This document shows positions 41,192-49,154 of a stretch of DNA of 64,000 nt, one piece after another (the stretch's first letter is position 1; every line of letters starts with the position of its first letter). Under the pieces are notes generated by a model. That model was not told the origin of the DNA. It saw only the letters and a program-made list of their open reading frames with translations, and did no database searches. Both the position numbers and the translations under genes were made by a program. The stretch lies in NCBI GenBank assembly GCA_944387865.1, contig CALXGN010000003.1:62001-126000 (forward strand), in the 5' to 3' direction. This DNA comes from Scatomorpha stercorigallinarum. Lineage in GTDB: Bacteria; Bacillota; Clostridia; Oscillospirales; Oscillospiraceae.

Positions 41192-41947
41192 TCAGATATC
41201 CTCTGCCATCGTCAGGATCTCGGGCTCGCCGTCCGTTATGAGGATGGTGTTCTCATAGTGGGCGGAGAGCTTGCCGTCCGCCGTGACGACGGTCCAGTCG
41301 TTGCTGAGCACGCGCACGTCGTAGGTCCCCACGTTGACCATCGGCTCGATGGCGAGGGTCATGCCCTTCACCAGCCGCGGCCCGTGGCCCGGCGCGCCGT
41401 AATTCGGCACTTCCGGCTCCTCGTGGAGCTTGGCGCCCACGCCGTGGCCCACATAGGAGCGCACGACGGAGTAGCCGTGGGACTCGACGTATTCCTGTAT
41501 GGCGTGCCCGATGTCTGAAACGCGGTAGCCGGGTCTTGCGAACTTTATCCCCTCGAAGAAGCTCTGCCGCGTGACGGCGATGAGGTCTTTGGCCTCCTCC
41601 GAGACCTCCCCGCAGGGGAAGGTGCCGGCGCAGTCGCCGTTGAAGCCGTGGATCCTGGCCCCCACGTCGATGCTGACGATGTCGCCGCTTCGCACCCGGC
41701 GCGGGCCGGGGAAGCCGTGGATGACCTCTTCGTTGACGGAGATACAGGCGCTGGCGGGAAAGCCGCCGTAGCCGAGGAAGGACGGGGTCGCGCCCGATCT
41801 TAGGATGAATCGCTTGATCTCGCGGTCGATCTCATGCGTCGTGACGCCCTCGGCCACGGCCTGGCGGCCGATGCTGCGGGCGCCGGCCGTGATCTTGCAG
41901 GCCTGACGCATGAGCTCGATATCGTGCGGGGACTTGACTATGATCAT
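41192..41947 (-). CDS. map: methionine aminopeptidase type I
   Basis: Removes the initiator methionine from new proteins. 251 residues, pita-bread fold with the five metal ligands in VSIDVGARIHGFNGDCAGTF, VGHGVGAKLHEEPEV, LAIEPMV and the last Glu of AHYENTILIT. Without a zinc-ribbon extension. It shares ATGA with adk. Confidence 0.98.
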   Translation of the reverse strand: MIIVKSPHDIELMRQACKITAGARSIGRQAVAEGVTTHEIDREIKRFILRSGATPSFLGYGGFPASACISVNEEVIHGFPGPRRVRSGDIVSIDVGARIHGFNGDCAGTFPCGEVSEEAKDLIAVTRQSFFEGIKFARPGYRVSDIGHAIQEYVESHGYSVVRSYVGHGVGAKLHEEPEVPNYGAPGHGPRLVKGMTLAIEPMVNVGTYDVRVLSNDWTVVTADGKLSAHYENTILITDGEPEILTMAEDI

Positions 41948-42582
41948 AGTTCGATCCCCAGTACGCCGGCGATCTCGGCCGTGGTGGCCTCGATGCTCGG
42001 CTGGTTCTTAACGGTCTTCAGCTTGCCGCGCTGGGCGTAAAAGTCGAGGAGAGGCTCGGTCTCGCGGTGGTACACCGCAAGGCGGTTCCTGACGGTCTCG
42101 GGCGCGTCGTCCTTGCGGACGGTGAGCTCGCTGCCGCAGTTGTCGCAGACACCCTCGGCCTTCGGGGGGGCGGAGACGACGTGGTAAGTGGCGCCGCAGT
42201 TCAGGCAGGTGCGCCTGCCGGACATGCGCTGCACGATGGTCTCGTCGTCCACATCGATGGAGAGGGCGCAGTCGATCTGTATGCCTCTCTGCTCGAGCGC
42301 TTCGGCCTGGGGGATGGTGCGGGGCATGCCGTCGAGGATGTAGCCGTTGGCGCAGTCGCTCTCGGAGAGCCGTTCCTCGACGATGCCGATGATGACATCG
42401 TCGGGGACCAGCGCGCCGGATTCGACGTACTGCTTGGCCTTCAGCCCCACGGGCGTGCCGTTTTTCATGGCCGCGCGCAGGATGTTGCCTGTTGATATCA
42501 CCGGGATGCCGAGCTTGCGGCTCAGTATCTCGGCCTGGGTGCCTTTGCCCGCCCCGGGGGCTCCTAAGAGTATCAGCCTCAT
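41944..42582 (-). CDS. adk: adenylate kinase
   Basis: Equilibrates ATP, AMP and ADP. 212 residues: P-loop GAPGAGKGTQAE, the AMP site DGMPRTIPQAEAL, and a LID domain with four cysteines (CLNCGATYHV...CDNCGSEL), the zinc-binding form common in Gram-positives. GGAGGTAAAGTC precedes ATG 42582; the longer frame runs into secY. It sits between secY and map, as usual. Confidence 0.98.
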   Translation of the reverse strand: MRLILLGAPGAGKGTQAEILSRKLGIPVISTGNILRAAMKNGTPVGLKAKQYVESGALVPDDVIIGIVEERLSESDCANGYILDGMPRTIPQAEALEQRGIQIDCALSIDVDDETIVQRMSGRRTCLNCGATYHVVSAPPKAEGVCDNCGSELTVRKDDAPETVRNRLAVYHRETEPLLDFYAQRGKLKTVKNQPSIEATTAEIAGVLGIEL

Positions 42583-42595
42583 GACTTTACCTCCA

Positions 42596-43891
42596 TTATT
42601 CAAGGAAACCCTTGTAGTTGCGCATGAGCATCTGCGCCTCGATGGCGCGGACGGTCTCGATGGCAACGCCCACGACTATGATTATGGACGTACCGCCCAG
42701 GGATATGCCGGAGAGGGCGGGAGCGTCGGAGAAGCAGCCGATGAGCATGGGCACGACGGCGACGATGCTGAGGTAGATGGCGCCGAACATGGTGACCTTG
42801 TTGAGCACCTTCTTGATATAGTCGCTCGTGGGCTTGCCCGGGCGGATGCCGGGGATGAAGCCGCCGTTCTTCTTCAGGTTGTTGGCGATCTCCACGGGGT
42901 TGAACTGGATGGTGGAGTAGAAGTAGCTGAAGAAGATGATGAGCAGGAAGTAGATGATCGCGTAGGGGACGGTGTTGGTGTTGAAGATGTGCTCCATCAC
43001 CCAGGAATCCTGCCAGCTGGGCACGAAGGCGCAGACGGTGGCGGGGATGGCCGCGATGGTGGAGGCGAAGATGATGGGCATGACGCCGGACATGTTCACC
43101 TTCAGCGGCAGATGGGTGCTCTGGCCGCCGTAGAGCTTGCGCCCCACGACGCGCTTGGAGTACTGCACCGGCAGGCGGCGCTCCGCGTCGTTGACGATGA
43201 CGATGAGCACGATGATGATCAGCGCGCCGATGAGCACCAGCAGCAGGGCCCACCAGGCCAGGTCGCCGGAGCTGACGTTGGAGATCATGGTGCCCACGGA
43301 GCTGGGGAAGCGGGCCACGATGCTGGCGAAGAGGATAACGGAGATGCCGTTGCCCACGCCGAACTCGGTGATCTGCTCGCCCATCCACATGATGAGGGCG
43401 GAGCCGGCCATGAAGGTCATGATGATGACGATGGCGGGCCAGACGCCGCTCTCGGTGATCATGCTCTGGCCGTTGATGCCGTTGCGGATCAGGGTGTAGT
43501 AGCCGAAGCCCATGACGAGGCCGATGCCGACGGTGGTGTAGCGGGTGATGGAGGCCAGCTTCTTGCGGCCTTCCTCGCCGCCTTCCTTGCTCATCCGCTC
43601 CAGGGCCGGGATGGCGATGGTGAGCAGCTGGATGATGATGGAGGCGTTGATATAGGGCTGGATGCTCAGCGCGAATATCGTGGCCATCGAGAAGGAGCCG
43701 CCGGACATGGTGTTCCACAGCCCGAGGATGGTGTTGTTGACAGACGTGAAGTAGTCGGCCAGCAGGTCGGCGTCCACATAGGGGACGGGGACCGCGTTGC
43801 CCAGGCGGTAGATGAGCACGATGAACAGCGTGAAGAGGATCTTCTTGCGCAGGTCAACGATGGCCCAGGCGTTCTTCAGGGTCTTGAGCAC
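42596..43891 (-). CDS. secY: SecY protein translocase subunit
   Basis: Central channel of the general secretion system, ten membrane helices in 431 residues. LFIVLIYRLGNAVPVPYVD near the N terminus, GIGLVMGFGYY, and the cytosolic loop with VNDAERRLPVQYSKR are family hallmarks. GGFIPGIRPGKPTSDYI is in the C5 region that binds SecA and the ribosome. It is in its place between rplO and adk. Confidence 0.98.
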   Translation of the reverse strand: MLKTLKNAWAIVDLRKKILFTLFIVLIYRLGNAVPVPYVDADLLADYFTSVNNTILGLWNTMSGGSFSMATIFALSIQPYINASIIIQLLTIAIPALERMSKEGGEEGRKKLASITRYTTVGIGLVMGFGYYTLIRNGINGQSMITESGVWPAIVIIMTFMAGSALIMWMGEQITEFGVGNGISVILFASIVARFPSSVGTMISNVSSGDLAWWALLLVLIGALIIIVLIVIVNDAERRLPVQYSKRVVGRKLYGGQSTHLPLKVNMSGVMPIIFASTIAAIPATVCAFVPSWQDSWVMEHIFNTNTVPYAIIYFLLIIFFSYFYSTIQFNPVEIANNLKKNGGFIPGIRPGKPTSDYIKKVLNKVTMFGAIYLSIVAVVPMLIGCFSDAPALSGISLGGTSIIIVVGVAIETVRAIEAQMLMRNYKGFLE

Positions 43892-43892
43892 C

Positions 43893-44333
43893 TTACACCA
43901 CCTCGGCCTTTCCGCCTGCCGCCTCTATCTTTTGCTTCGCAGATTCGGAGAAGGCGGACGCCTTAACGGTTATCGCTTTGGTGAGGTTGCCGTTGCCGAG
44001 CACCTTCACGCCGTAAACGCACTTGGAAAGGACGCCCGCAGAGAGCAGGGCATCGGCGTCCACAACAGCGCCGTCCTCAAAGCGGTTGAGGGCGGAAACG
44101 TTGACAGCCTCAAGCGGCTGGGCAAAAATGTTGTTGAAACCGCGCTTGGGGATACGCCTGGCAAGGGGCATCTGACCGCCTTCGAAGCCGATGCGGACAC
44201 CGCCGCCGCTCCTGGCCTTCTGGCCCTTGTGCCCGCGGCCGGCGGTCTTGCCGTTGCCGCTGCCGTGGCCCCTGCCCTTGCGCCAGGCCTTTTTGGCACT
44301 GCCGGGCGCGGGAGAAAGCTCGCTTAACTTCAT
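43893..44333 (-). CDS. rplO: ribosomal protein L15
   Basis: 146 residues with the glycine/basic N-terminal extension that threads into 23S rRNA (RGHGSGNGKTAGRGHKGQKAR) and the globular C terminus. Normal length. It ends two bases before the secY start. Confidence 0.98.
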   Translation of the reverse strand: MKLSELSPAPGSAKKAWRKGRGHGSGNGKTAGRGHKGQKARSGGGVRIGFEGGQMPLARRIPKRGFNNIFAQPLEAVNVSALNRFEDGAVVDADALLSAGVLSKCVYGVKVLGNGNLTKAITVKASAFSESAKQKIEAAGGKAEVV

Positions 44334-44345
44334 TGCGTACCCTCC

Positions 44346-44528
44346 TTATTCTTCGGTTACCTGGAGGAGATAGCCTATCTGGGCTATCTTGCCCCTGGTC
44401 TGCGGATTGTCGGGCTGCACCGTCTCGTGTCCGGGCTTGTGCAATCCGAGGGAGTGGGCGGTGGCGATGTGCTTGTCGTGGCGCCCGTTGAGGCTCTTGA
44501 CGAGCTTTATCTTGAGATTCTTGGCCAT
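44346..44528 (-). CDS. rpmD: ribosomal protein L30
   Basis: 60 residues of ferredoxin-like fold, LKIKLVKSLNGRHDKHIATAHSLGLHK followed by GKIAQIGYLLQVTE. Standard length and position between rpsE and rplO. Confidence 0.97.
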   Translation of the reverse strand: MAKNLKIKLVKSLNGRHDKHIATAHSLGLHKPGHETVQPDNPQTRGKIAQIGYLLQVTEE

Positions 44529-44541
44529 TGCTCTGCCCTCC

Positions 44542-45072
44542 TCAACCGACTATCTCTTCGGGGGTCTTGCCCCTGTAGACGGCGACCTGCTGCGCGTTCC
44601 TCAGGGACTGGAGGCCGGCCATGGTGGCGGCGACCACGTTCTGGGGGTTGTTCGTGCGCAGGCACTTCGTGCGGATGTTGCGGATGCCGGCCGCCTCGAC
44701 GACGGCACGCACCGCGCCGCCGGCGATAACGCCGGTGCCTTCCGGGGCGGGCTTCAGCAGCACGCGCCCGGCGCCAAACTCGCCGATGACCTCGTGCGGG
44801 ATGGTGGTGCCCTGCAGGGTGATGGTGACGATGTGCTTCTTCGCGTCCTCAAGGCCCTTGCGGATGGCCTCGGAGACTTCGTTCGCCTTGCCGAGCCCGT
44901 AGCCCACGCGGCCCTTGCCGTCGCCCACGACGCAGAGCGCCGAGAACTTCATGACACGGCCGCCCTTGACGGTCTTGGATACGCGGTTGAGGGAAACCAC
45001 CTTTTCGGTGAACTCCGAGGGCTCCTCGTTGCGGCCCCTGCGGTTGTCACGCCTGTCGTTATTGTAAGCCAT
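44542..45072 (-). CDS. rpsE: ribosomal protein S5
   Basis: Decoding-fidelity protein at the mRNA entrance. 176 residues, with an N-terminal charged extension (NNDRRDNRRGRNEEPSEF) before the dsRNA-like domain VSLNRVSKTVKGGRVMKFSA, then GTGVIAGGAVRAVVEAAGI. Standard place. Confidence 0.98.
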   Translation of the reverse strand: MAYNNDRRDNRRGRNEEPSEFTEKVVSLNRVSKTVKGGRVMKFSALCVVGDGKGRVGYGLGKANEVSEAIRKGLEDAKKHIVTITLQGTTIPHEVIGEFGAGRVLLKPAPEGTGVIAGGAVRAVVEAAGIRNIRTKCLRTNNPQNVVAATMAGLQSLRNAQQVAVYRGKTPEEIVG

Positions 45073-45089
45073 GATGTTTCCTCCTCCGC

Positions 45090-45446
45090 TCAGAACTTGA
45101 GCCCGGCTTCGCGGGCGGCGTCGGCCAGGGCCTGCACACGGCCGTGGTAAAGGTAGCCGCCGCGGTCGAAGACGACTTCCTCGATGCCCTTGGCGATGGC
45201 GCGCTCGGCGATGAGACGGCCGATCTCCTTGGCGGACTCGATGTTGCCGCCGCCTTCAAAGCCCTTCTCAACGCTGCTCGCGGAGCACAGGGTGTGCCCG
45301 GCGACATCGTCGATTATCTGGCAGTAAATATTGTTCTCGCTCCTGTAAACGCTCAGGCGGGGACGCTCCGGGGTGCCGGAGATCTTGGCGCGGACGCGCT
45401 TATGCCGCTTGATGCGCTGAGCCTTGGTATTGGGTCTTTTTATCAT
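45090..45446 (-). CDS. rplR: ribosomal protein L18
   Basis: Binds 5S rRNA. 118 residues beginning with basic KRPNTKAQRIKRHKRVRAKI, then GTPERPRLSVYRSENNIYCQII and the C-terminal FDRGGYLYHGRVQALADAAREAGL. Confidence 0.98.
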   Translation of the reverse strand: MIKRPNTKAQRIKRHKRVRAKISGTPERPRLSVYRSENNIYCQIIDDVAGHTLCSASSVEKGFEGGGNIESAKEIGRLIAERAIAKGIEEVVFDRGGYLYHGRVQALADAAREAGLKF

Positions 45447-45462
45447 TTAAGCGCACCTCCCC

Positions 45463-46005
45463 TTATTTAGCGCCGGTCTTGCCTTCTTTGCGGCGGATGT
45501 GCTCGTCCTCATACTTGATGCCCTTGCCCTTGTACGGCTCGGGAGGACGCTTGTTGCGCACATCGGCGGCAAACTGGCCGACCTTCTGCTTGTCGATGCC
45601 GTGTATCACGATGTGGTTGGCATCGGGGACGTCTATCTTGACGTCAGCAGTCTCCTTGACTATCACGTCGTGGCTGTAGCCGAGCTTCATGACGAGCTCC
45701 TCGCCCTTCTTCTCGGCGCGGTAGCCGACGCCGTTGATCTCCAGCTTCTTGCTAAACTCGTGGGTGACGCCGTGGACCATGTTGTTCAGCAGGCTGCGGG
45801 TGAGCCCGTGCAGGCTGCGGCTGGCCTTGGTGTCGTCGGCGCGCTCGACGTGCAGAACGCCGTTTTCCTCGGTGATGGTCATCTGCGGGCAAAGCGCCTG
45901 GGTGATGGAGCCCTTCGGGCCCTTCACGGTGACGACGTTGCCCTCGGCGACGGTGACTTCGACGCCTGCGGGGATGGTGATTGGCTCTCTTCCTATTCTC
46001 GACAT
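45463..46005 (-). CDS. rplF: ribosomal protein L6
   Basis: Near the factor-binding site of the 50S subunit. 180 residues from ATG 46005 (MSRIGREPITIPAGV), two repeats of the L6 fold, ending PEPYKGKGIKYEDEHIRRKEGKTG. GGAGGGCGGAAAG upstream fixes the start rather than the longer frame. Confidence 0.98.
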   Translation of the reverse strand: MSRIGREPITIPAGVEVTVAEGNVVTVKGPKGSITQALCPQMTITEENGVLHVERADDTKASRSLHGLTRSLLNNMVHGVTHEFSKKLEINGVGYRAEKKGEELVMKLGYSHDVIVKETADVKIDVPDANHIVIHGIDKQKVGQFAADVRNKRPPEPYKGKGIKYEDEHIRRKEGKTGAK

Positions 46006-46018
46006 CTTTCCGCCCTCC

Positions 46019-46417
46019 TTACCACACGAAAGCAAGGACTTCGCCGCCGACGTTTTCCTTGCGAGCGCGCTTGTCGGTCATGACGCCCTTGGACGTGGAG
46101 ATGATGGCAATGCCGAGGCCGCGCAGGACGCGGGGCAGCTCGTCCGCGCCGGCGTAAACGCGCAGGCCGGGCTTGGAGACGCGGCGAAGGCCCTGGATGG
46201 CCCTCTCCTTGCCGGGGAGATACTTGAGGGTGATGCGGATGATGCCCTGGGTGCCGTCGTCGATGAGCTGGTAGTTCTTGATGTAGCCTTCCTCGAGGAG
46301 TATCTCGGCGATGGCCTTCTTCATCTTCGACGCGGGGACGTCCACAGTCTCATGCTTGGCGCTGCCGGCGTTGCGGATGCGGGTCAGCATGTCGGCGATG
46401 GGGTCTGTAATCTGCAT
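46019..46417 (-). CDS. rpsH: ribosomal protein S8
   Basis: Central-domain 16S binder and, in E. coli, the spc-operon repressor. 132 residues, MQITDPIADMLTRIRNAG at the start and RVLRGLGIAIISTSKGVMTDKRAR at the end. GGAGGAAAAACA precedes it. Upstream lies an unusual 373-base insertion separating it from rpsN. Confidence 0.98.
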   Translation of the reverse strand: MQITDPIADMLTRIRNAGSAKHETVDVPASKMKKAIAEILLEEGYIKNYQLIDDGTQGIIRITLKYLPGKERAIQGLRRVSKPGLRVYAGADELPRVLRGLGIAIISTSKGVMTDKRARKENVGGEVLAFVW

Positions 46418-46603
46418 TGTTTTTCCTCCTTGTTCAGAGTTACCGCGGTATTGCGGTGTCCGGCGGCGAGGTTCCGAAGCAATAGGCCTTCCGGCCGATT
46501 GTCCCCGGCCTTTCGTCGCCGTGCCGGGATATCTATGCTCAGGCGGGTCTTAGCCCGCCGTTGCATACTTCAGTCGCTTCCCGCCACGCGGGAAGCCGCG
46601 TCC

Positions 46604-46795
46604 GCAGGAAATTCGTGTCAGACGAAGTGCGGCGAGCGCCGCTGTATCAAGATACAGCAAGCGAGCCTCACGATGTATGACGGAAATTTACCAGGACGCC
46701 GCTTCTGCAGGAAATTTTCGTCAGACAAAGCGCGCGGAGGGAAGCTGTATTAATATACAGCGACCGACGCTCGCGACGTATGACGGAAATTTACC
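46604..46795. repeat. two 89-base direct repeats inside the ribosomal operon
   Basis: Copies at 46604-46692 and 46707-46795 each start GCAGGAAATT, end TGACGGAAATTTACC, and have a central hairpin (GCTGTATC-AA-GATACAGC in the first, GCTGTAT-TAAT-ATACAGC in the second). The ends are inverted repeats of each other (AAATTTTCGTCA against TGACGGAAATTT). The second copy runs into the rpsN stop codon. The interval 46418-46603 holds further hairpins (GCTTCCCGCCACGCGGGAAGC) but no gene. Confidence 0.8.
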
Positions 46796-46976
46796 AAGAA
46801 GCCTTTTTGACGCCGGGGATCTGGCCCTTGTAAGCCAGCTCGCGGAAGCAGATGCGGCAGATGCCGTAGTCGCGCAGGTAGGCGTGCGGGCGGCCGCAGA
46901 TCTTGCAGCGGTTGTAGCGCCTGGTGGAGAACTTCGCGGGGCGCTGCTGCTTGAGTATCATCGATTTCTTAGCCAT
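46791..46976 (-). CDS. rpsN: ribosomal protein S14, zinc type
   Basis: 61 residues, the short zinc-binding form, AKKSMILKQQ at the start, CKIC and CRIC as the zinc pairs, and the usual end GQIPGVKKASW. Its last codon and stop lie at the edge of an 89-base repeat, yet the protein end is intact. Confidence 0.97.
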   Translation of the reverse strand: MAKKSMILKQQRPAKFSTRRYNRCKICGRPHAYLRDYGICRICFRELAYKGQIPGVKKASW

Positions 46977-46991
46977 TTGCTGTTCCTCCTA

Positions 46992-47534
46992 TCAGGCGTT
47001 GACGAACGGGGCGCCCATCAGCCTGAGCAGCTCGCGGGCCTCCTCGTCGGTCTGGGCCGTGGTGCAGATGGCGATGTTCATGCCGCGCAGCTTCTCGATC
47101 TTGTCGTACTCGATCTCGGGGAAGATGATCTGCTCGCGCACGCCGAGGCTGTAGTTGCCGCGGCCGTCGAAGGCGTCCGCCGAGATGCCGCGGAAGTCGC
47201 GGACACGGGGCAGCGCCACGTTGAACAGCCTGTTCAGGAAGTCCCACATGCGGTCGTGGCGGAGGGTGACCTTCACGCCGACGTGCATGCCCTCGCGCAG
47301 CTTGAAGTTGGCGACGGACTTCTTGGCGACGGTGGCGACGGCCTTCTGGCCGGTGATGGCGGTGATGTCCTTGATGACGGCGTCGAGCGCCTTGGCGTTG
47401 TCCTTGCAGTCGCCGCAGCCGACGGAGACGACGATCTTGTCGATGCGGGGGATCTGCATGGTGCTCTTATACTGGAACTTCTGCATCAGGGCGGGGGCGA
47501 CCTCTTTGACGTACATTTCCTTCATGGTATTCAT
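46992..47534 (-). CDS. rplE: ribosomal protein L5
   Basis: 5S rRNA binding protein at the P-site bridge. 180 residues: MQIPRIDKIVVSVGCGD, GQKAVATVAKKSVANFKLREG, and RGMNIAICTTAQTDEEARELL near the end. Confidence 0.98.
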   Translation of the reverse strand: MNTMKEMYVKEVAPALMQKFQYKSTMQIPRIDKIVVSVGCGDCKDNAKALDAVIKDITAITGQKAVATVAKKSVANFKLREGMHVGVKVTLRHDRMWDFLNRLFNVALPRVRDFRGISADAFDGRGNYSLGVREQIIFPEIEYDKIEKLRGMNIAICTTAQTDEEARELLRLMGAPFVNA

Positions 47535-47549
47535 TTCAGCCGCACCTCC

Positions 47550-47858
47550 TTACAGCTCCGCGCCGCAGTGCTTGCAGACGCGGACCTTCTTGCCGTCCGC
47601 GCCGACCTTGTGGGCCACGCGGGTGGGCTTGTTGCACTTGGGGCAGACCACCATCACCTTGCAGGCGTAGATGGGGGTCTCGACCTTGATGATGGCGCTC
47701 TCCTGGCCCTGCTTGCGGGCCTTCTGGTGCTTGGTGGCGACGGAGACGCCCTGGACGACGACCTTGCCGGCCTTCGGGTCGGCGGAGAGGACCTCGCCAG
47801 TCTTGCCCTTGTCCCTGCCGGACAGGACGATGACCTTGTCGTTCTTCTTAATGTTCAT
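47550..47858 (-). CDS. rplX: ribosomal protein L24
   Basis: Assembly initiator of the 50S subunit, KOW domain in NIKKNDKVIVLSGRDKGKTGEVL. 102 residues. The C-terminal half has a four-cysteine zinc-ribbon pattern (MVVCPKCNKPTRV and VCKHCGAEL), a form seen in some Firmicutes. Confidence 0.97.
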   Translation of the reverse strand: MNIKKNDKVIVLSGRDKGKTGEVLSADPKAGKVVVQGVSVATKHQKARKQGQESAIIKVETPIYACKVMVVCPKCNKPTRVAHKVGADGKKVRVCKHCGAEL

Positions 47859-47870
47859 TTCGCGCCCTCC

Positions 47871-48239
47871 TCAAATGACTTCGGGAGCGAGCGACAGGAT
47901 CTTCATATACTCCCTGTCGCGGAGCTCGCGGGCAACGGGCCCGAAAATGCGGGTGCCGGTGGGGTTGCGGTCGTCCTTGATGAGCACCGCGGCGTTGTCG
48001 TCGAAGCGGACATAGGTCCCGTCCGCGCGGCGGACGGCCTTGCTGGTGCGCACGACGACGGCCTTGACGACATCGCCCTTCTTCACCTGGCCGCCGGGGG
48101 CGGCCTTGCGGACGGAGGCGACGATCACGTCGCCGATGCTGGCGTACTTGCGCTTGGAGCCGCCGAGCACGCGGATGCACTTGATCTCCTTGGCGCCCGT
48201 GTTGTCCGCTACCTTCAGAAAACTTTCCTGCTGTATCAT
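47871..48239 (-). CDS. rplN: ribosomal protein L14
   Basis: 122 residues, beta-barrel at the subunit interface: MIQQESFLKVADNTGAKEI and DNAAVLIKDDRNPTGTRIFGPVARELR, both signature regions. Confidence 0.98.
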   Translation of the reverse strand: MIQQESFLKVADNTGAKEIKCIRVLGGSKRKYASIGDVIVASVRKAAPGGQVKKGDVVKAVVVRTSKAVRRADGTYVRFDDNAAVLIKDDRNPTGTRIFGPVARELRDREYMKILSLAPEVI

Positions 48240-48251
48240 TACGGCGCCTCC

Positions 48252-48515
48252 TTACTTGGCCTTCTCGATGATCTCCACCACGCGCCAGCGCTTGTCGCGG
48301 CTGAGCGGGCGGGTCTCCATCACGCGGACCCTGTCGCCGACGCCGCACTCGTTGAGTTCGTCGTGCGCCTTCAGGCGGTAGGTACGGCCAATGATCTTTT
48401 TATAGGTCTTGTGGGCCACGCGGTCCTCGACGATGACGACGACGGTCTTGTCCATCTTGTCGGACACGACCTTGCCGACGCGGGTCTTGCGGGAAGTCGT
48501 TCTTACATCACTCAT
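48252..48515 (-). CDS. rpsQ: ribosomal protein S17
   Basis: 87 residues of OB-fold: RKTRVGKVVSDKMDKTVVV and the signature GDRVRVMETRPLSRDKRWRV. Normal size. Confidence 0.98.
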   Translation of the reverse strand: MSDVRTTSRKTRVGKVVSDKMDKTVVVIVEDRVAHKTYKKIIGRTYRLKAHDELNECGVGDRVRVMETRPLSRDKRWRVVEIIEKAK

Positions 48516-48529
48516 TGTCTCTTACCTCC

Positions 48530-48724
48530 TCAGCGCCCGAGCTGCTTCTCGCGGATGACGGTCTTCACGCGGGCGATGTCCCGCCGGGTCGCGGAGATCT
48601 TCGTGGGGTTGTCAAGATGATTGGTGGCATGCTGCATACGGAGCATGAACAGGTCCTTCTTGAGGTCGGCGAGCTTCTGCTCCAGCTCGGTCTCGGACAT
48701 GGAACGTATTTCGTTAGCCTTCAT
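48530..48724 (-). CDS. rpmC: ribosomal protein L29
   Basis: 64 residues from ATG 48724, a helical hairpin: KANEIRSMSETELEQKLADL and TRRDIARVKTVIREKQLG. It begins one base after the rplP stop; the upstream extension of the frame is a shadow of rplP. Confidence 0.97.
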   Translation of the reverse strand: MKANEIRSMSETELEQKLADLKKDLFMLRMQHATNHLDNPTKISATRRDIARVKTVIREKQLGR

Positions 48725-48725
48725 C

Positions 48726-49154
48726 TCATTCACCACCGTTCTCGGTATCCGCCTTGCTGACGATCTTCGTCTTGCAGGGCAGCTTGTGGCTGGCAAGGCG
48801 CAGGGCCTCGCGGGCAGTCTCCTCGCTCACGCCCGCGATCTCGAAGAGGACGCGGCCGGGCTTGACAACGGCGACCCAGTACTCGGGGGAGCCTTTACCG
48901 GAGCCCATACGGGTCTCGGCGGGCTTCTGGGTGACCGGCTTGTCGGGGAATATCTTGATCCAGACCTGGCCGCCGCGGCGCGTATAGCGCGTCATGGCGA
49001 TACGGGCGGCCTCTATCTGGTTGGAGGTTATCCAGCAGGGCTCCTGAGCCTGGAGCCCGAACTCACCGTAGTTCACAACGTTGCCGCGCATGGCCTTGCC
49101 CTTCATGCGGCCGCGCTGCACCCTGCGGTATTTGACTCTCTTGGGCATCAGCAT
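48726..49154 (-). CDS. rplP: ribosomal protein L16
   Basis: 142 residues near the A-site and peptidyl transferase centre. LMPKRVKYRRVQRGRMKGK at the start and KGSPEYWVAVVKPGRVLFE are diagnostic. Its ATG overlaps the rpsC stop. Confidence 0.98.
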   Translation of the reverse strand: MLMPKRVKYRRVQRGRMKGKAMRGNVVNYGEFGLQAQEPCWITSNQIEAARIAMTRYTRRGGQVWIKIFPDKPVTQKPAETRMGSGKGSPEYWVAVVKPGRVLFEIAGVSEETAREALRLASHKLPCKTKIVSKADTENGGE

